A DNA stretch of 64,000 nucleotides from Opitutaceae bacterium (GTDB lineage: Bacteria > Verrucomicrobiota > Verrucomicrobiia > Opitutales > Opitutaceae), in assembly GCA_028284235.1 (NCBI GenBank), contig JANQSC010000057.1:1-64000 (forward strand). Reading direction: 5' to 3'. Positions within the stretch are counted from its first letter, which is position 1; each line of letters opens with the position of its first letter. The notes under the pieces are model-generated. The model saw only the letters and a list, made by a program, of their open reading frames with translations, did not search any database and had not been told where the DNA came from. This document shows positions 36,724 through 47,810 of the stretch, piece after piece. The translations under genes and the position numbers were made by a program.

Positions 36724-38226
36724 CTACGCCTCGGAAGATCCCGATTCGTAGCCTCGCACCCGACTCACGCAGTCGCGCCAACGCTTCAACTTCGCTTCTC
36801 GCTCAGCCGGCGCGCTCGACGGCTCGTAGCGGGCGCTCTCCGACCAAGCAGCAGACAATTCCTCCTTCGAGCGCCAATAACCCACCGCCAAACCCGCCAG
36901 ATAGGCAGCCCCCAGCGCGGTTGTCTCCGCGATTTGAGAGCAGCGAATGGGAACTCCGAGCAAGTCCGCCTGCGTTTGCATGAGAATGCCATTGGCCGAC
37001 GCCCCGCCGTCCGCTTGCAACGATTCGAGCGTCCGTCCCGAATCGTCCTCCATCACGGCCGCAACGTCCGCCACTTGATAGGCGATGCCTTCCAACGCCG
37101 CTCGAGCGATATGCGAGCGCGACGCTCCACGCGTCAATCCCAGGATCGCCCCGCGGGCGTACGGATCCCAGTACGGCGCTCCCAGTCCGGAGAAAGCGGG
37201 CACAATCGTCACCCCGCCCGCATCCGGGACTTCGGCCGCCAATGCCTCCACTTCCGAAGCGGACTCGATGATTTTCAGCTCGTCTCTCAGCCATTGGATT
37301 AACGCGCCGCCGATGAAGACGCTCCCCTCCAACGCGTATTCAGTTTTCCCAGCCACGCGCCAGGCAACGGTGGACAACAGCTTGTTTTTCGAGACCACTG
37401 GGGTCTCGCCCACATTCATCAAGATAAAGCAGCCCGTTCCATACGTGTTCTTCACCATTCCCGGCTCGTAGCAAACTTGCCCAAACAGAGCCGCCTGTTG
37501 ATCCCCCGCGATCCCCGAAATCGGTATCGATATTTTGGTCACATCCAGCGACGACTCGGCAAGCTCTCCGCTCGAGTCGACGATTTCGGGGAGGGCCGAA
37601 CGCGGAATCTCGAACAAATCCAGCAACTCTGGATCCCATTGCAGTGACCGCAAATCCATCAAAAGCGTACGACTGGCATTCGACACATCGGTAATGTGCG
37701 CCGCGCCGCCCGACAGCTTCCAGGCGAGCCACGTATCCATCGTCCCGAACGCGAGCCGGTCCGACTTCGCCAATTCCCGCGCCTCTGGATGGGCGTCGAG
37801 CAGCCATTTCATCTTCGTGGCCGAAAAGTAGGGGTCCAGCAGCAAGCCCGTTTTCTCCTGTATCCACGCTTCCCTGCCCTCAGTTTTCAGTTGATCGCAA
37901 TACTCGGCCGTCCGGCGATCCTGCCAGACAATCGCGTTTGCGAGCGGCGCCCCGGTCTCCCGGTCCCACATGACAACCGTTTCGCGCTGATTGGTTATCC
38001 CGATGGCCGCCACGTCGCTCCAAGAAGCGGAGGCGGCGCTCAGGGCGTCTTCCACCGAACGGATCTGGGTCGACCAGATCTTCTCGGCATCATGCTCCAC
38101 CCATCCGGGCTGGGGAAAAATCTGTTCGAACTCGTGTTGGCCGACGCCCGCGATTTGAGAATTCGAATCGAAGAGGATCGCTCGGGAACTCGTAGTGCCC
38201 TGGTCTAGGGATAAGATAAAACTCAC
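36724..38226 (-). CDS. glpK: Glycerol kinase
   Basis: Phosphorylates glycerol to glycerol 3-phosphate, feeding lipid synthesis or catabolism. The FGGY-fold signatures are clear: 'SLDQGTTSSRAILFD' (ATP phosphate loop 1), 'WVEHDAEKIW', 'ITNQRETVVMWDRETG' and 'IVWQDRRTA'. Later segments are 'YFSATKMKWLLD' and 'LQADGGASANGILMQTQADLLG'. The 500-residue length is exact for the family. The start is GTG at 38226, with a promoter whose -10 box ends six bases before it. It is a single gene here without glpF or glpD beside it; the slyD gene downstream is on the same strand. Confidence 0.96.
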   Translation of the reverse strand: MSFILSLDQGTTSSRAILFDSNSQIAGVGQHEFEQIFPQPGWVEHDAEKIWSTQIRSVEDALSAASASWSDVAAIGITNQRETVVMWDRETGAPLANAIVWQDRRTAEYCDQLKTEGREAWIQEKTGLLLDPYFSATKMKWLLDAHPEARELAKSDRLAFGTMDTWLAWKLSGGAAHITDVSNASRTLLMDLRSLQWDPELLDLFEIPRSALPEIVDSSGELAESSLDVTKISIPISGIAGDQQAALFGQVCYEPGMVKNTYGTGCFILMNVGETPVVSKNKLLSTVAWRVAGKTEYALEGSVFIGGALIQWLRDELKIIESASEVEALAAEVPDAGGVTIVPAFSGLGAPYWDPYARGAILGLTRGASRSHIARAALEGIAYQVADVAAVMEDDSGRTLESLQADGGASANGILMQTQADLLGVPIRCSQIAETTALGAAYLAGLAVGYWRSKEELSAAWSESARYEPSSAPAEREAKLKRWRDCVSRVRGYESGSSEA

Positions 38227-38232
38227 GCCCGG

Positions 38233-38261
38233 ACGCTAGCAAAGCGACCGGCCCGAATCAA
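38233..38261 (-). promoter_or_regulatory. Sigma70-type promoter of glpK, leaderless
   Basis: On the minus strand TTGATT, 17 bp, TAGCGT, then six bases to the GTG start at 38226; the expected transcription start falls on the start codon itself. Confidence 0.5.
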
Positions 38262-38423
38262 GCGACGAGAAGCGCGCTTGCCTTTTCCCCTAATTCGAGT
38301 AACTCGTTAAAAGTTATCGTAAATGACAAACTATCGAACTCGCCAGGCAATTCGCCTCGTCCCAAGCCCGATTCGCCCCGCGCAAATCAGTCGACGCGCC
38401 GCTAGAGACTCATTCACGCAGCC

Positions 38424-39479
38424 ATGCTTGTAGCGTTTATCGGAGCGGTCGCCTTCACGATCGGAGCGTCCTTCTACTGCTCCATGATGGAGGCTTTGAT
38501 TTTGAGCACAACCGTCGCCGAAATCGAGTCCCTCAAGAACAATCGGCCCAAAAAAGGAGAGCAGCTGGAAAAGCTGAAAGTCGACCTCCCCGACACGATA
38601 TCCGCGATCCTCACCCTCAACACGATCGCCAATACCGCCGGCACGGCGCTTGTCAGCGGACTCGCCGTCATCATGTGGGGCAACGCGATTGTCGGCATCA
38701 TAACCGGCGCAATGACGCTCGGCGTGCTCATCTTCTCCGAAGTGATCCCGAAAAACATCGGCGTCCACTACCGCACCCAGCTTCATCCCTGGTCGGTCCG
38801 GCCGCTCGTCATACTGAAGTTCTTGATGGCCCCCATCACCTACATGACCAATCTCTCCGTTCGACTGGTTGTCAAAGAAGAGGCGAGCCAGGATCCCGAC
38901 GCCGAGGAAAAAGAGATCATCCTTCTCGCTGAAAAAGGAGCCAAGGAAGGAAGCTTGACCTCCGGCGAATCCGACATGGTCACCAACGCATTGAAACTGG
39001 ATGACGTTCTCGTCAGCGAGATAATGACTCCGCGCGTCGTCGTGACCGCGCTCGAGAAGTCGCTTACAGTCGGCGAAGTGTTCTCGCGCTCACCCCATCT
39101 TCAGTTCGCCCGAATTCCGATTTACGACGAGGAGCTCGACAACGTGGTCGGGATCATCCGACGCCGCGATTTGCTCAAACAAAAAGCCGACGACCACGAC
39201 GACGTCGCTATTTCGGATATCATGGACGAAGTCCGCTTTGTTCCCGAAACCGTAACCGCCTACTCCGCTCTGCAGACCATCCTCAAGTCGCACCAGCAAT
39301 TGCTCGCGGTCGTCGACGAGTTCGGCTCGCTCGCCGGAGTCGTTACGATGGAGGATATCATGGAGTACATACTCGGTCGGGAAATTTTCGAAAAAGACGA
39401 CGTCGCCATCGACATGCGCGAGCTCGCCCGCAACGAGCACAGCCGCGCCAACGATCCTCTAACCCACGAAGAATCCTAG
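38424..39479 (+). CDS. CNNM/CorC-family membrane protein (DUF21 + CBS)
   Basis: A magnesium/cobalt-transport-type membrane protein of the CNNM (DUF21) group. The first 150 residues contain three to four membrane segments with the DUF21 signature ('SFYCSMMEALILSTTVAEIESL', 'TILTLNTIANTAGTALVSGLAV', 'LIFSEVIPKNIGVHYRT'). Two CBS domains follow (about residues 200-320, 'VSEIMTPRVVVTALEKSLTVGEVF', 'LLAVVDEFGSLAGVVTMEDIMEYILG'), which bind adenosine nucleotides. The C-terminal CorC/HlyC domain is missing, so the protein is a short form (351 residues). Ten bases separate it from lgt, hence one operon. Confidence 0.88.
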   Translation: MLVAFIGAVAFTIGASFYCSMMEALILSTTVAEIESLKNNRPKKGEQLEKLKVDLPDTISAILTLNTIANTAGTALVSGLAVIMWGNAIVGIITGAMTLGVLIFSEVIPKNIGVHYRTQLHPWSVRPLVILKFLMAPITYMTNLSVRLVVKEEASQDPDAEEKEIILLAEKGAKEGSLTSGESDMVTNALKLDDVLVSEIMTPRVVVTALEKSLTVGEVFSRSPHLQFARIPIYDEELDNVVGIIRRRDLLKQKADDHDDVAISDIMDEVRFVPETVTAYSALQTILKSHQQLLAVVDEFGSLAGVVTMEDIMEYILGREIFEKDDVAIDMRELARNEHSRANDPLTHEES

Positions 39480-39489
39480 TACTCGCTTC

Positions 39490-40329
39490 ATGGATACTGG
39501 CGAAGACATTGTCTACCGGGTGCACGAACCCACACCCTTTCTAATACAATTTACCGAAACGTTCGGCATCCGCTACTACGGACTCGCCTATATTCTGGGA
39601 TTCGTCATCGGCGCCTGGCTGCTGAGCCGCTACTACAAAAAAGGCGTCTCGCCCTACAACCCAGCCCAGCAGTCCGACTTCTTCATCGCCCTGATCGTAG
39701 GCGTCGTCTGCGGCGGACGCATCGGCTACGTTCTTTTCTACGCGCCGGAAATCCTCCTCACCGAACCCTGGAAGATATTCTACGTCTGGGAAGGCGGCAT
39801 GGCCAGCCACGGCGGCTTTATCGGCGTCGCCGCCGCGACGTTTTATATGGCTCGAAAGCACGGCCAATCGTTTTGGCTCACGGCCGACCTCGCCTGTTCG
39901 CTCGCTCCCGCTGGCTTGCTCTTCGGACGCATCGCCAACTACCTCAATGGCGAGCTATGGGGGAAAGTCAGCTACGTTCCCTGGGCGGTCCGATTCACCA
40001 CCGACCCCGAAGGCGGAGCGGAGCCGCGACATCCGTCCCAGCTATACGAAGCCGGGCTCGAAGGGCTCGTCATGCTGATTTATTCGCAATTTCGAATCTG
40101 GAAAACACCCATTCTAAAAGAACGGCCCGGCACGCTGGTGGGCGAGTTCCTCCTCCTGTATTCAATTCTTCGTGTCGTTGGAGAACAGTTTCGCGAGCCC
40201 GACGAGGGGATCGAACTGATTCTCGGACTCAGCCGCGGTTCCGCCCTGTCGGTACTGATGGGGGCTGCCGGACTCGCAATCATCGTGATGGCGAGAAAAC
40301 GAAGCTCCCCAGAAAACGTTTCAGGCTAG
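39490..40329 (+). CDS. lgt: Prolipoprotein diacylglyceryl transferase
   Basis: Transfers the diacylglyceryl group of phosphatidylglycerol to the lipobox cysteine of prolipoproteins in the inner membrane. Seven membrane segments are visible. The signature regions 'FGIRYYGLAYILGFVIG', 'WEGGMASHGGFIGVAAA' and 'GLLFGRIANYLNGELWGK' are intact, with His and Arg of the active site. Its substrate is made by pgsA/pgpA encoded next door on the other strand. Several predicted lipoproteins in this window would be clients. It is read with the CNNM gene, and its stop TAG shares the CTAG tetranucleotide with the convergent pgpA stop. Confidence 0.95.
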   Translation: MDTGEDIVYRVHEPTPFLIQFTETFGIRYYGLAYILGFVIGAWLLSRYYKKGVSPYNPAQQSDFFIALIVGVVCGGRIGYVLFYAPEILLTEPWKIFYVWEGGMASHGGFIGVAAATFYMARKHGQSFWLTADLACSLAPAGLLFGRIANYLNGELWGKVSYVPWAVRFTTDPEGGAEPRHPSQLYEAGLEGLVMLIYSQFRIWKTPILKERPGTLVGEFLLLYSILRVVGEQFREPDEGIELILGLSRGSALSVLMGAAGLAIIVMARKRSSPENVSG

Positions 40330-40832
40330 AACCCCAACCAAAACCGCATCGCCACATTGACCACGAAGCAAGTGGCGACGCCCGCGACGACATCGTCCGC
40401 AACCACGCCAAATCCGCCGTAGTAGCGCTGCAGTTTCTTGATTCCAAACGGCTTAAGAATATCGAATAGACGGAATGCGATAAACACGGCCGCAATCACA
40501 ACCAATCCATGCCCCGCCGCGATGTAGGGCTTGAGTCCCAAAAAACAAATGGGGATTGCGACCACCTCGTCGAGAACGATCTCCCCAGGGTCCACCTTCT
40601 TCAATCGCTTCTCCGCCTCGCCACAAATGCCAATCGCGAAATAGCAACTGGCAACGATCAGGATCGCCCCGACGAAATTGCTAGTGAGATAGAACAAGAG
40701 AAAATACAACAAAACGCCCGCTGCCGACCCCCAGGTTCCCGGAGCCTTGAGTTTTCCGATGTTTCCAAGCGTCGCCAGCCCGACCACCACGTGTGTCGGC
40801 CAATAGCGAGGCCACTTAGGATTGCGAATCAT
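40326..40832 (-). CDS. pgpA: Phosphatidylglycerophosphatase A
   Basis: Removes the phosphate of phosphatidylglycerophosphate to give phosphatidylglycerol. I start it at ATG 40832, because this overlaps the pgsA stop by 4 bp and starts at 'MIRNPKWPRYWPTHVVVGL' like the family. A longer reading to 40976 is only pgsA in another frame. Motifs: 'TLGNIGKLKAPGTWGSAAGVLLY' and the catalytic 'DPGEIVLDEVVAIPI', then 'RLFDILKPFGIKKLQ' and 'GGFGVVADDVVAG'. 168 residues, four membrane segments. Convergent overlap of 4 bp with lgt. Confidence 0.93.
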   Translation of the reverse strand: MIRNPKWPRYWPTHVVVGLATLGNIGKLKAPGTWGSAAGVLLYFLLFYLTSNFVGAILIVASCYFAIGICGEAEKRLKKVDPGEIVLDEVVAIPICFLGLKPYIAAGHGLVVIAAVFIAFRLFDILKPFGIKKLQRYYGGFGVVADDVVAGVATCFVVNVAMRFWLGF

Positions 40833-41428
40833 GAGCGGTCGCCCCCATCGTCCAAAAAGACCAGTTCGCCGTACTTCTTGAAATACTTGGCGCCTGAATA
40901 CAGTGTCATAAACACGCACAGCCAAAATAGAATCAATCCCGTCCAGTTCAGGATGTTCGCCAATTGAAGCGTCCAATCGCTTCCCGATCCCGACAAATCG
41001 GCCCGAACCACGGCTTCCAGCAAAAAGGCGCCCACCGCTAGAATTTGCGTAACCGTTTTTTGCTTACCGGAACTTTCCGCCGCGACTACCACCCCCTTAG
41101 TCGCCGCCACAAGCCGCATTCCCGTTATCATGAACTCTCGCCCGAGGATCAAAAGCACCAGGAAGATGTGGATCTGACCGACATCGACCAACGCGATCAT
41201 CAGCCCCAGCATCAGGATTTTGTCCGTCAAGGCGTCCATGAGGATGCCGAAATTCGAAACGAGCCCCTGCTTGCGGGCCACGTACCCGTCGAGCCAATCC
41301 GTCAACCCCGCGATGACGAACAAAACGAACGCCCCCGTCGCCGCCCAGGCGAAATCCTCCCGCATCAGCCAAACGATGAGGAACATCAAAGGAATCCGCG
41401 AAAGAGTCAGGAGATTCGGCAAGTTCAT
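40829..41428 (-). CDS. pgsA: CDP-diacylglycerol--glycerol-3-phosphate phosphatidyltransferase
   Basis: Joins CDP-diacylglycerol and glycerol 3-phosphate, the committed step to phosphatidylglycerol. The CDP-alcohol phosphotransferase motif D-x2-D-G-x2-A-R-x8-G-x3-D-x3-D reads 'DWLDGYVARKQGLVSNFGILMDALTD' near residues 44-69. It has about five to six membrane segments and 199 residues, normal for PgsA. The N-terminus 'MNLPNLLTLSRIPLM' is typical. It is coupled to pgpA by a 4 bp overlap and divergent from coaD (117 bp). Confidence 0.94.
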   Translation of the reverse strand: MNLPNLLTLSRIPLMFLIVWLMREDFAWAATGAFVLFVIAGLTDWLDGYVARKQGLVSNFGILMDALTDKILMLGLMIALVDVGQIHIFLVLLILGREFMITGMRLVAATKGVVVAAESSGKQKTVTQILAVGAFLLEAVVRADLSGSGSDWTLQLANILNWTGLILFWLCVFMTLYSGAKYFKKYGELVFLDDGGDRS

Positions 41429-41544
41429 TCAGGCGCACTCAAAGAGCAAACATAGCGAAAGTAAAGCTTCGGTCGCCCTCATACTTGAAGAAGCAAACAT
41501 TTCGTTGCAAATCCCGACCTCCTGGCTTTCCTCAAGAACGCCTT

Positions 41545-42030
41545 ATGAGAGTCTGCATCTATCCGGGCACCTTCGATCCCGTCACCCATGGACACCTCGA
41601 CGTCCTCGAACGCGCTTGCCGCATGTTCGACCGCGTCATTGTCGCTATCGCCGAAAATCGGGACAAACAGCCGTTCTTCTCCGCGGAGGAGCGTCTCAAG
41701 CTAGTCAACGAAAACCTCGCCGACTACCCGACCGCGACTGCTCAGGTTTTCGACGGTCTCCTCATCGACTTCGCCAAAGCGCAAGGAGCGTCCGTAATCA
41801 TCCGTGGACTACGGGCGGTTTCCGACTTCGAGTTCGAGTTTCAAATGGCCAATATGAACCGCCATCTCGGACCGGAAATCGAAACGACACTCGTCATGAC
41901 CAAAGAGGGCTACAACTACACGAGCTCAACCTTGGTGAAACAAGTAGCCGAATACGGCGCGGATGTCAGCGAATTCGTTCCCGCCAATGTTTACGCGGCC
42001 TTGAAACATCGGCTAGAGGAGTCGACTTAA
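41545..42030 (+). CDS. coaD: Pantetheine-phosphate adenylyltransferase
   Basis: Penultimate step of coenzyme A synthesis: ATP plus 4'-phosphopantetheine to dephospho-CoA. The nucleotidyltransferase signature 'MRVCIYPGTFDPVTHGHLDVLERA' (T/HxGH) and the 'GASVIIRGLRAVSDFEFEFQMANMNR' and 'YTSSTLVKQVAEYG' (S-S-S/T-x-V-K) motifs are in place in 161 residues. The start at 41545 is chosen by that N-terminus; the open frame to 41485 has no ATG. It is convergent with the phosphatase gene, 8 bp apart. Confidence 0.95.
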   Translation: MRVCIYPGTFDPVTHGHLDVLERACRMFDRVIVAIAENRDKQPFFSAEERLKLVNENLADYPTATAQVFDGLLIDFAKAQGASVIIRGLRAVSDFEFEFQMANMNRHLGPEIETTLVMTKEGYNYTSSTLVKQVAEYGADVSEFVPANVYAALKHRLEEST

Positions 42031-42038
42031 AGGTCGAC

Positions 42039-42881
42039 CTAAGACGCTCGATCGCCTCGCGTATCCAGAATTTCCAGCAACTCGTGATACACCTGCGGGT
42101 TTGTCGCGATCGTCGCGTAGCCGCGAATCTCCGGCAACTCGTCCCGAGCGTCGTCTGCGAAAAAGCCGTAGCGAGCGCCCGCCTCCAGGGCGATCAGCTT
42201 GCCCGCCGCCAGGTCCCACGCCTTTATATCCTCCTCATAGTAGGCGTCGATCCGCCCGCAGGCCACCCAACAAAGATCGAAAGCGCAGGACCCCGATCGG
42301 CGGATGTCGCGACACCGACTGCGGACCGCCCCCAGCCGCCGAGCCAGACGGTCGATCCCTTCCCATCCATGGGGAAATCCGGTAGCGACAAGCGAATTCT
42401 CCAATGAACTTGTCCCGCTAACTTGGATACGCTCGCCATTAAGAAACGCGCCGCCACCACGGGTCGCGGTAAACACCTCGCCCAGAGCAGGACAACTAAC
42501 GACCCCCACTTGTATTCGACCGCCGACGCAAAACGCGATCGATATGCAAAATTGGAAATGCCCGCGAGCGTAGCCAACGGTCCCGTCGATCGGATCAATC
42601 ACCCAAGTCGGTTCGACCAGATCGGGGCGAGCGGCAGCCGCCCCTTCCGATTCTTCCGTGAAAAACGCGTGCTCCGGAAATGCGGCTTGGATGCGCGCTC
42701 CGATCAACGCGCTCACCTCCAAATCCGCGGAAGTCACGAGCTCAACGCTCTCCTTAAAGTTCTGAGCGAGTTCGCCCGATTCTCGCAAGGCCAGCGCCCG
42801 CTCGCCCGCTTCCCGAGCTATCGACTGGGCGATGCTCAAAATTTCGTCGAGATCGTATTCATGCGATATCGATTCTTCCAT
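42039..42881 (-). CDS. Inositol monophosphatase-family phosphatase
   Basis: A Mg-dependent sugar phosphatase of the SuhB/HisN/CysQ superfamily. Metal-binding motifs are 'FFTEESEG' (Glu), 'WVIDPIDGTVGYARGHFQF' (DPxDGT) and 'EEDIKAWDLAAGKLIALEAGA' (WDxAAG). The substrate may be inositol 1-phosphate, histidinol phosphate or fructose 1,6-bisphosphate; the sequence does not decide. I chose ATG 42881 (280 residues); a longer frame to 42977 crosses the hairpin at 42916-42940 and has no family character. It is convergent with coaD. Confidence 0.88.
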   Translation of the reverse strand: MEESISHEYDLDEILSIAQSIAREAGERALALRESGELAQNFKESVELVTSADLEVSALIGARIQAAFPEHAFFTEESEGAAAARPDLVEPTWVIDPIDGTVGYARGHFQFCISIAFCVGGRIQVGVVSCPALGEVFTATRGGGAFLNGERIQVSGTSSLENSLVATGFPHGWEGIDRLARRLGAVRSRCRDIRRSGSCAFDLCWVACGRIDAYYEEDIKAWDLAAGKLIALEAGARYGFFADDARDELPEIRGYATIATNPQVYHELLEILDTRGDRAS

Positions 42882-42915
42882 AACGATATCGCTAATGCCT
42901 GGATACAGTCCCGCA

Positions 42916-42940
42916 CGCCAGCGAATTATTCGCGCTGGCG
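42916..42940. repeat. Inverted repeat before the phosphatase gene
   Basis: CGCCAGCG and CGCTGGCG form a perfect 8 bp stem around a nine-base loop rich in A and T. It lies 35 bp upstream of the phosphatase ATG and is not followed by a U-tract, so an operator or an mRNA leader hairpin is more likely than a terminator. Confidence 0.5.
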
Positions 42941-42985
42941 AAGGTGGTGGATTTGCTTCGGTCTCGCATAAACCCACAACCTAGT

Positions 42986-43015
42986 AGGTGGAACGCGTCG
43001 TCTCGACGCGTTTTC
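42986..43015 (+). repeat. REP-like palindromic repeat, copy 2
   Basis: AGGTGGAACGCGTCG, TCT, CGACGCGTTTTC: a perfect 9 bp stem (42992-43000 with 43004-43012) and 3 nt loop. It matches the repeat at 21-50 in all but a few positions, including the flanking AGGTGG and TTTT. Confidence 0.7.
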
Positions 43016-43032
43016 CGCAGCAGGCACTGAAG

Positions 43033-43404
43033 CTACGCCGTTTTCTGATGCAGCAGCGAATCCAGTTCCCGACCCATGTCCACGCAACTGAACGGCTTGT
43101 GGAAATAGCCTGCAAAGCCTTCTTTTACGCTGTCCGATCGCGTTACGTTCGGACTCCCCGTCATGAGAATCACCGGCGTTTCGGAATCGTTCGATTTGAT
43201 CGTCTCCATTATATCCGAACCCGTGCCATCGACGAGATTGTAGTCGGTTATCAAGGCGTCGAAACGCCCCGGACTTCTGGCAATGAGTTCAATCGCTTCC
43301 TCCACCGATCCCGCTCCGGTTACCGAGTAACCCATCATCGACAAGACGTTCTCCATCATCGACAAAATCATCGGCTCGTCGTCGACCACTAGTATTTCTT
43401 CCAT
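43033..43404 (-). CDS. Single-domain response regulator
   Basis: A receiver domain without an output domain, 123 residues, acting probably like CheY/Spo0F by protein contact. Asp9-Asp10 pair ('VVDDEP', residues 7-11), phospho-acceptor Asp54 ('ALITDYNLVDG'), Thr82 ('VILMTGSP') and Lys103 ('YFHKPF') are all in place. A GGGAGG SD lies five bases before the ATG, at 43410-43415, which is rare here. No histidine kinase is near. It is not in an operon. The 305 bp to groEL hold the groEL terminator and no gene. Confidence 0.92.
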   Translation of the reverse strand: MEEILVVDDEPMILSMMENVLSMMGYSVTGAGSVEEAIELIARSPGRFDALITDYNLVDGTGSDIMETIKSNDSETPVILMTGSPNVTRSDSVKEGFAGYFHKPFSCVDMGRELDSLLHQKTA

Positions 43405-43709
43405 TCGTTCCTCCCTTCCCCACAGACTGCAAAATCCTTCGCCTGTTGCTTCTTATAACGAATAACACACGCGTATGGATTCCAAATAGGACAACAAGAA
43501 ACCGAATTTGCTCCCTTTCACATTATTCTGACAGATTGGCAATGCTGTCCATAACCCGTTCATATTGAGTGCATTCCCGTGTCCACATGAGGGCGAAAGC
43601 GAGCGAATGGATGCAAACACAGGACCGCTTGGAAAATAAAAAAGCGGCCTCCCACAAGGGAAGGCCGCTTCGAAATCAAATAATAAATACTAGCGTAGTG
43701 AGCTGTGGA
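43405..43709. other. Gene-free stretch between response regulator and groEL
   Basis: Apart from the SD of the response regulator gene and the groEL terminator at 43642-43670 I see no gene, repeat or RNA here. A run of mixed AT-rich sequence follows the regulator start on the upstream side (43430-43560) and likely contains its promoter, which I could not define. Confidence 0.4.
43642..43670 (-). terminator. Intrinsic terminator of groEL
   Basis: On the minus strand the stem AAGCGGCCT / AGGCCGCTT (9 bp) with an 11 nt loop is followed by TTTTTATTTT. It lies about 40 bp after the groEL stop codon. Confidence 0.88.
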
Positions 43710-45359
<1,650 letters not shown>

Positions 45360-45399
45360 TTAAATACTATTGGTTGATATTGATTGGTTCGCGTCGGGC

Positions 45400-45708
45400 T
45401 TACGACTCGATCACGCCGAGGATGTCGTCCTCGCGGACCAAGAGGTAGTTTTCGCCGTCGATCTTGACTTCGGTTCCGCCGTACTTGCTCGTGAGGACGC
45501 GGTCGCCGACCTTCACATTAAATGGGACCGCGTTGCCGTCCCCGTCCTTGGCGCCGGTGCCGAGGGCGATGACTTCAGCCTCTTGAGGCTTTTCCTTAGC
45601 GGAATCCGGAATGATGATACCACCCCGAACTTGTTCGTCTTCGTCGACGTGCTTGATCAGCACGCGATCTCCTAGAGGTTTTACTTTTACTGATGTTGAT
45701 GCGCTCAT
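45400..45708 (-). CDS. groES: Co-chaperonin GroES
   Basis: The lid of the GroEL chamber, 102 residues. It has the mobile loop ('[22 protein letters not shown]') and the roof '[35 protein letters not shown]'. Its start is preceded by AT-rich sequence in the 110 bp after dnaK; no CIRCE element (TTAGCACTC-N9-GAGTGCTAA) is seen there. It forms an operon with groEL and is probably partly co-transcribed with dnaK. Confidence 0.97.
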   Translation of the reverse strand: MSASTSVKVKPLGDRVLIKHVDEDEQVRGGIIIPDSAKEKPQEAEVIALGTGAKDGDGNAVPFNVKVGDRVLTSKYGGTEVKIDGENYLLVREDDILGVIES

Positions 45709-45817
45709 GATTGAGTTTATTTTACTAGATAGTTTTGATTAGACAGATTTTGTTATCACTAAGACCCGAACCCCGCGCTCGACGATCGCGTTAACGGGGC
45801 TCGAAATTGTTCGTCGC

Positions 45818-47779
45818 CTACTTCTTGTCGTCGTCTTCAACAACTTCGAAGTCGGCATCCACGACGTCAGCCGGCTTGGGCTCGCTCGAAGCCGAATCCG
45901 CGTCGCCCGCAGGCTGCTGAGGAGGAGGTCCGCCAGCGGCGCCGGCCATGTCCTCCATGTTGGGCATCCCGCCATCCGCGGCAGCCGCCTGATAGAGATC
46001 CGCTCCGAGCTTGTTCAAGTCTTCCAACGCTTTCTTGATCGCGTCGGGATCTTCCGACTCGAGCGCTTTCTTCGCATCCGCGACGCCCGCCTCGATTGGA
46101 GCCTTCTTGTCCTCGGGAAGCTTATCGCCCGCCTCGCCCAGCATCTTCTCCATCTGGTAGATGGTACTATCGAGCTGATTCCGGTTTTCGACGCGCTCCT
46201 TGAGCTTCTTGTCTTCCTCGGCGTGGAGCTCCGCTTCCTTGGTCATCTTCTCGATGTCTTCTTCGGATAGTCCGCCGGAGCCGGTGATCGTGATGTGCTG
46301 ATCCTTGCCCGTGCCTTTGTCCTTGGCGGAAACATTGAGAATACCGTTGGCGTCGATGTCGAAGGTCACTTCGATTTGCGGCGTTCCGCGCGGCGCGGGA
46401 GGAATGCCGTCCAAGTGGAACGTTCCGAGAACCTTATTGTCCGTCGCCATGGGGCGCTCGCCTTGAAGGACCTTGATCTCAACCGACGGCTGATTGTCGG
46501 CATAGGTCGAAAATGTTTGCGACTTTTTTGCGGGAATTGTCGTGTTTCTCGGTATCATAGCAGTGGATACACCACCCGCGGTTTCAATCCCAAGCGTCAG
46601 CGGCGTTACGTCGAGAAGCAGCACGTCACGCACGTCCCCCTTGAGCACCGCTCCCTGGATACCGGCGCCAATGGCGACGACTTCGTCCGGATTCACCCCT
46701 TGGTGAGGTTTCTTGCCGGCAAGCTCTTCCGCAATCTCGACGACCTTCGGCATACGGGTCATGCCGCCGACGAGGACGAGTTCGTTGATTTCCGACGCGG
46801 ACAGGTCCGCGTCTTTCAAGCAATTTTCAAACGGAACGCGGCAGCGAGCGAAGAGATCGTCGGTGATCTGCTCGAGTTTCGCGCGGGTCAGTTGAATGTT
46901 CAAGTGCTTCGGACCCGTCGCGTCCGCGGTGATGAACGGCAAGTTCACGTCGAACGTCGTTGCCGAAGACAGGGCGATCTTCGCCTTCTCGCCTTCTTCC
47001 TTGAGGCGCTGCAGAGCCATGGGATCGCTTTTCAGATCGATTCCATTTTCGCTCTTAAATTCGTCTACCATCCAATCGATGATGGCCTGGTCCCAGTTGT
47101 CGCCACCTAGCATGGTGTCGCCGTTGGTCGCTTTAACTTCGAAAACGCCATCACCGATTTCAAGAATCGAGACGTCGAAGGTGCCTCCACCCAAGTCGAA
47201 AACCGAGATTTTCTCGTCGCTCTTCTTGTCGAGCCCGTACGCGAGCGACGCGGCAGTAGGCTCGTTGATAATACGGAGCACGTCGAGCCCCGCAATCTTG
47301 CCGGCGTCTTTCGTCGCCTGGCGCTGGCTATCGTTGAAGTATGCGGGAACTGTGATCACCGCCTCGGTGATCGTTTCTCCAAGATACGCTTCCGCGTCGG
47401 CCTTGAGCTTGGCGAGTACGAAGGACGCAATCTGCTGAGGAGCGAACTGCTCGGTTTTGTCCCCCACCTGGCACTCTATAATCGCGTCGCCATTGTCCGC
47501 TTCGACAATCGCGTACGGAATGCTTTCCGCCTCCGAAACGACCTCGGAATATTTCCGTCCAATCAGTCGCTTGGCCGAGAAGATGGTATTTTTCGGGTTG
47601 GTTACCGCCTGCCGCTTGGCAGCCTGGCCGACCAGCCTTTCACCAGTCTTTGTAAACGCCACGATCGACGGAGTCGTGCGAGCGCCTTCCGCATTCGGCA
47701 CAACGACCGGCTCATCGCCGTCCATTACTGCCATGCAGGAATTAGTAGTACCTAAATCAATTCCGAGTACGCGTCCCAT
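45818..47779 (-). CDS. dnaK: Molecular chaperone DnaK
   Basis: ATP-driven Hsp70. The actin-like ATPase is at about residues 1-380 ('[21 protein letters not shown]', '[20 protein letters not shown]', '[16 protein letters not shown]', '[13 protein letters not shown]'), the substrate-binding beta sandwich at about 390-505, and a helical lid to the C-terminus, which ends 'VEDDDKK' rather than the common EEV. 653 residues is slightly long because of the tail with Pro and Gln. A promoter lies at 47811-47839. It is encoded directly before groES; grpE and dnaJ are not near. Confidence 0.97.
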   Translation of the reverse strand: MGRVLGIDLGTTNSCMAVMDGDEPVVVPNAEGARTTPSIVAFTKTGERLVGQAAKRQAVTNPKNTIFSAKRLIGRKYSEVVSEAESIPYAIVEADNGDAIIECQVGDKTEQFAPQQIASFVLAKLKADAEAYLGETITEAVITVPAYFNDSQRQATKDAGKIAGLDVLRIINEPTAASLAYGLDKKSDEKISVFDLGGGTFDVSILEIGDGVFEVKATNGDTMLGGDNWDQAIIDWMVDEFKSENGIDLKSDPMALQRLKEEGEKAKIALSSATTFDVNLPFITADATGPKHLNIQLTRAKLEQITDDLFARCRVPFENCLKDADLSASEINELVLVGGMTRMPKVVEIAEELAGKKPHQGVNPDEVVAIGAGIQGAVLKGDVRDVLLLDVTPLTLGIETAGGVSTAMIPRNTTIPAKKSQTFSTYADNQPSVEIKVLQGERPMATDNKVLGTFHLDGIPPAPRGTPQIEVTFDIDANGILNVSAKDKGTGKDQHITITGSGGLSEEDIEKMTKEAELHAEEDKKLKERVENRNQLDSTIYQMEKMLGEAGDKLPEDKKAPIEAGVADAKKALESEDPDAIKKALEDLNKLGADLYQAAAADGGMPNMEDMAGAAGGPPPQQPAGDADSASSEPKPADVVDADFEVVEDDDKK

Positions 47780-47810
47780 GCCACCGCCCCAGCAAGGGGC
47801 ATACCAGCTG

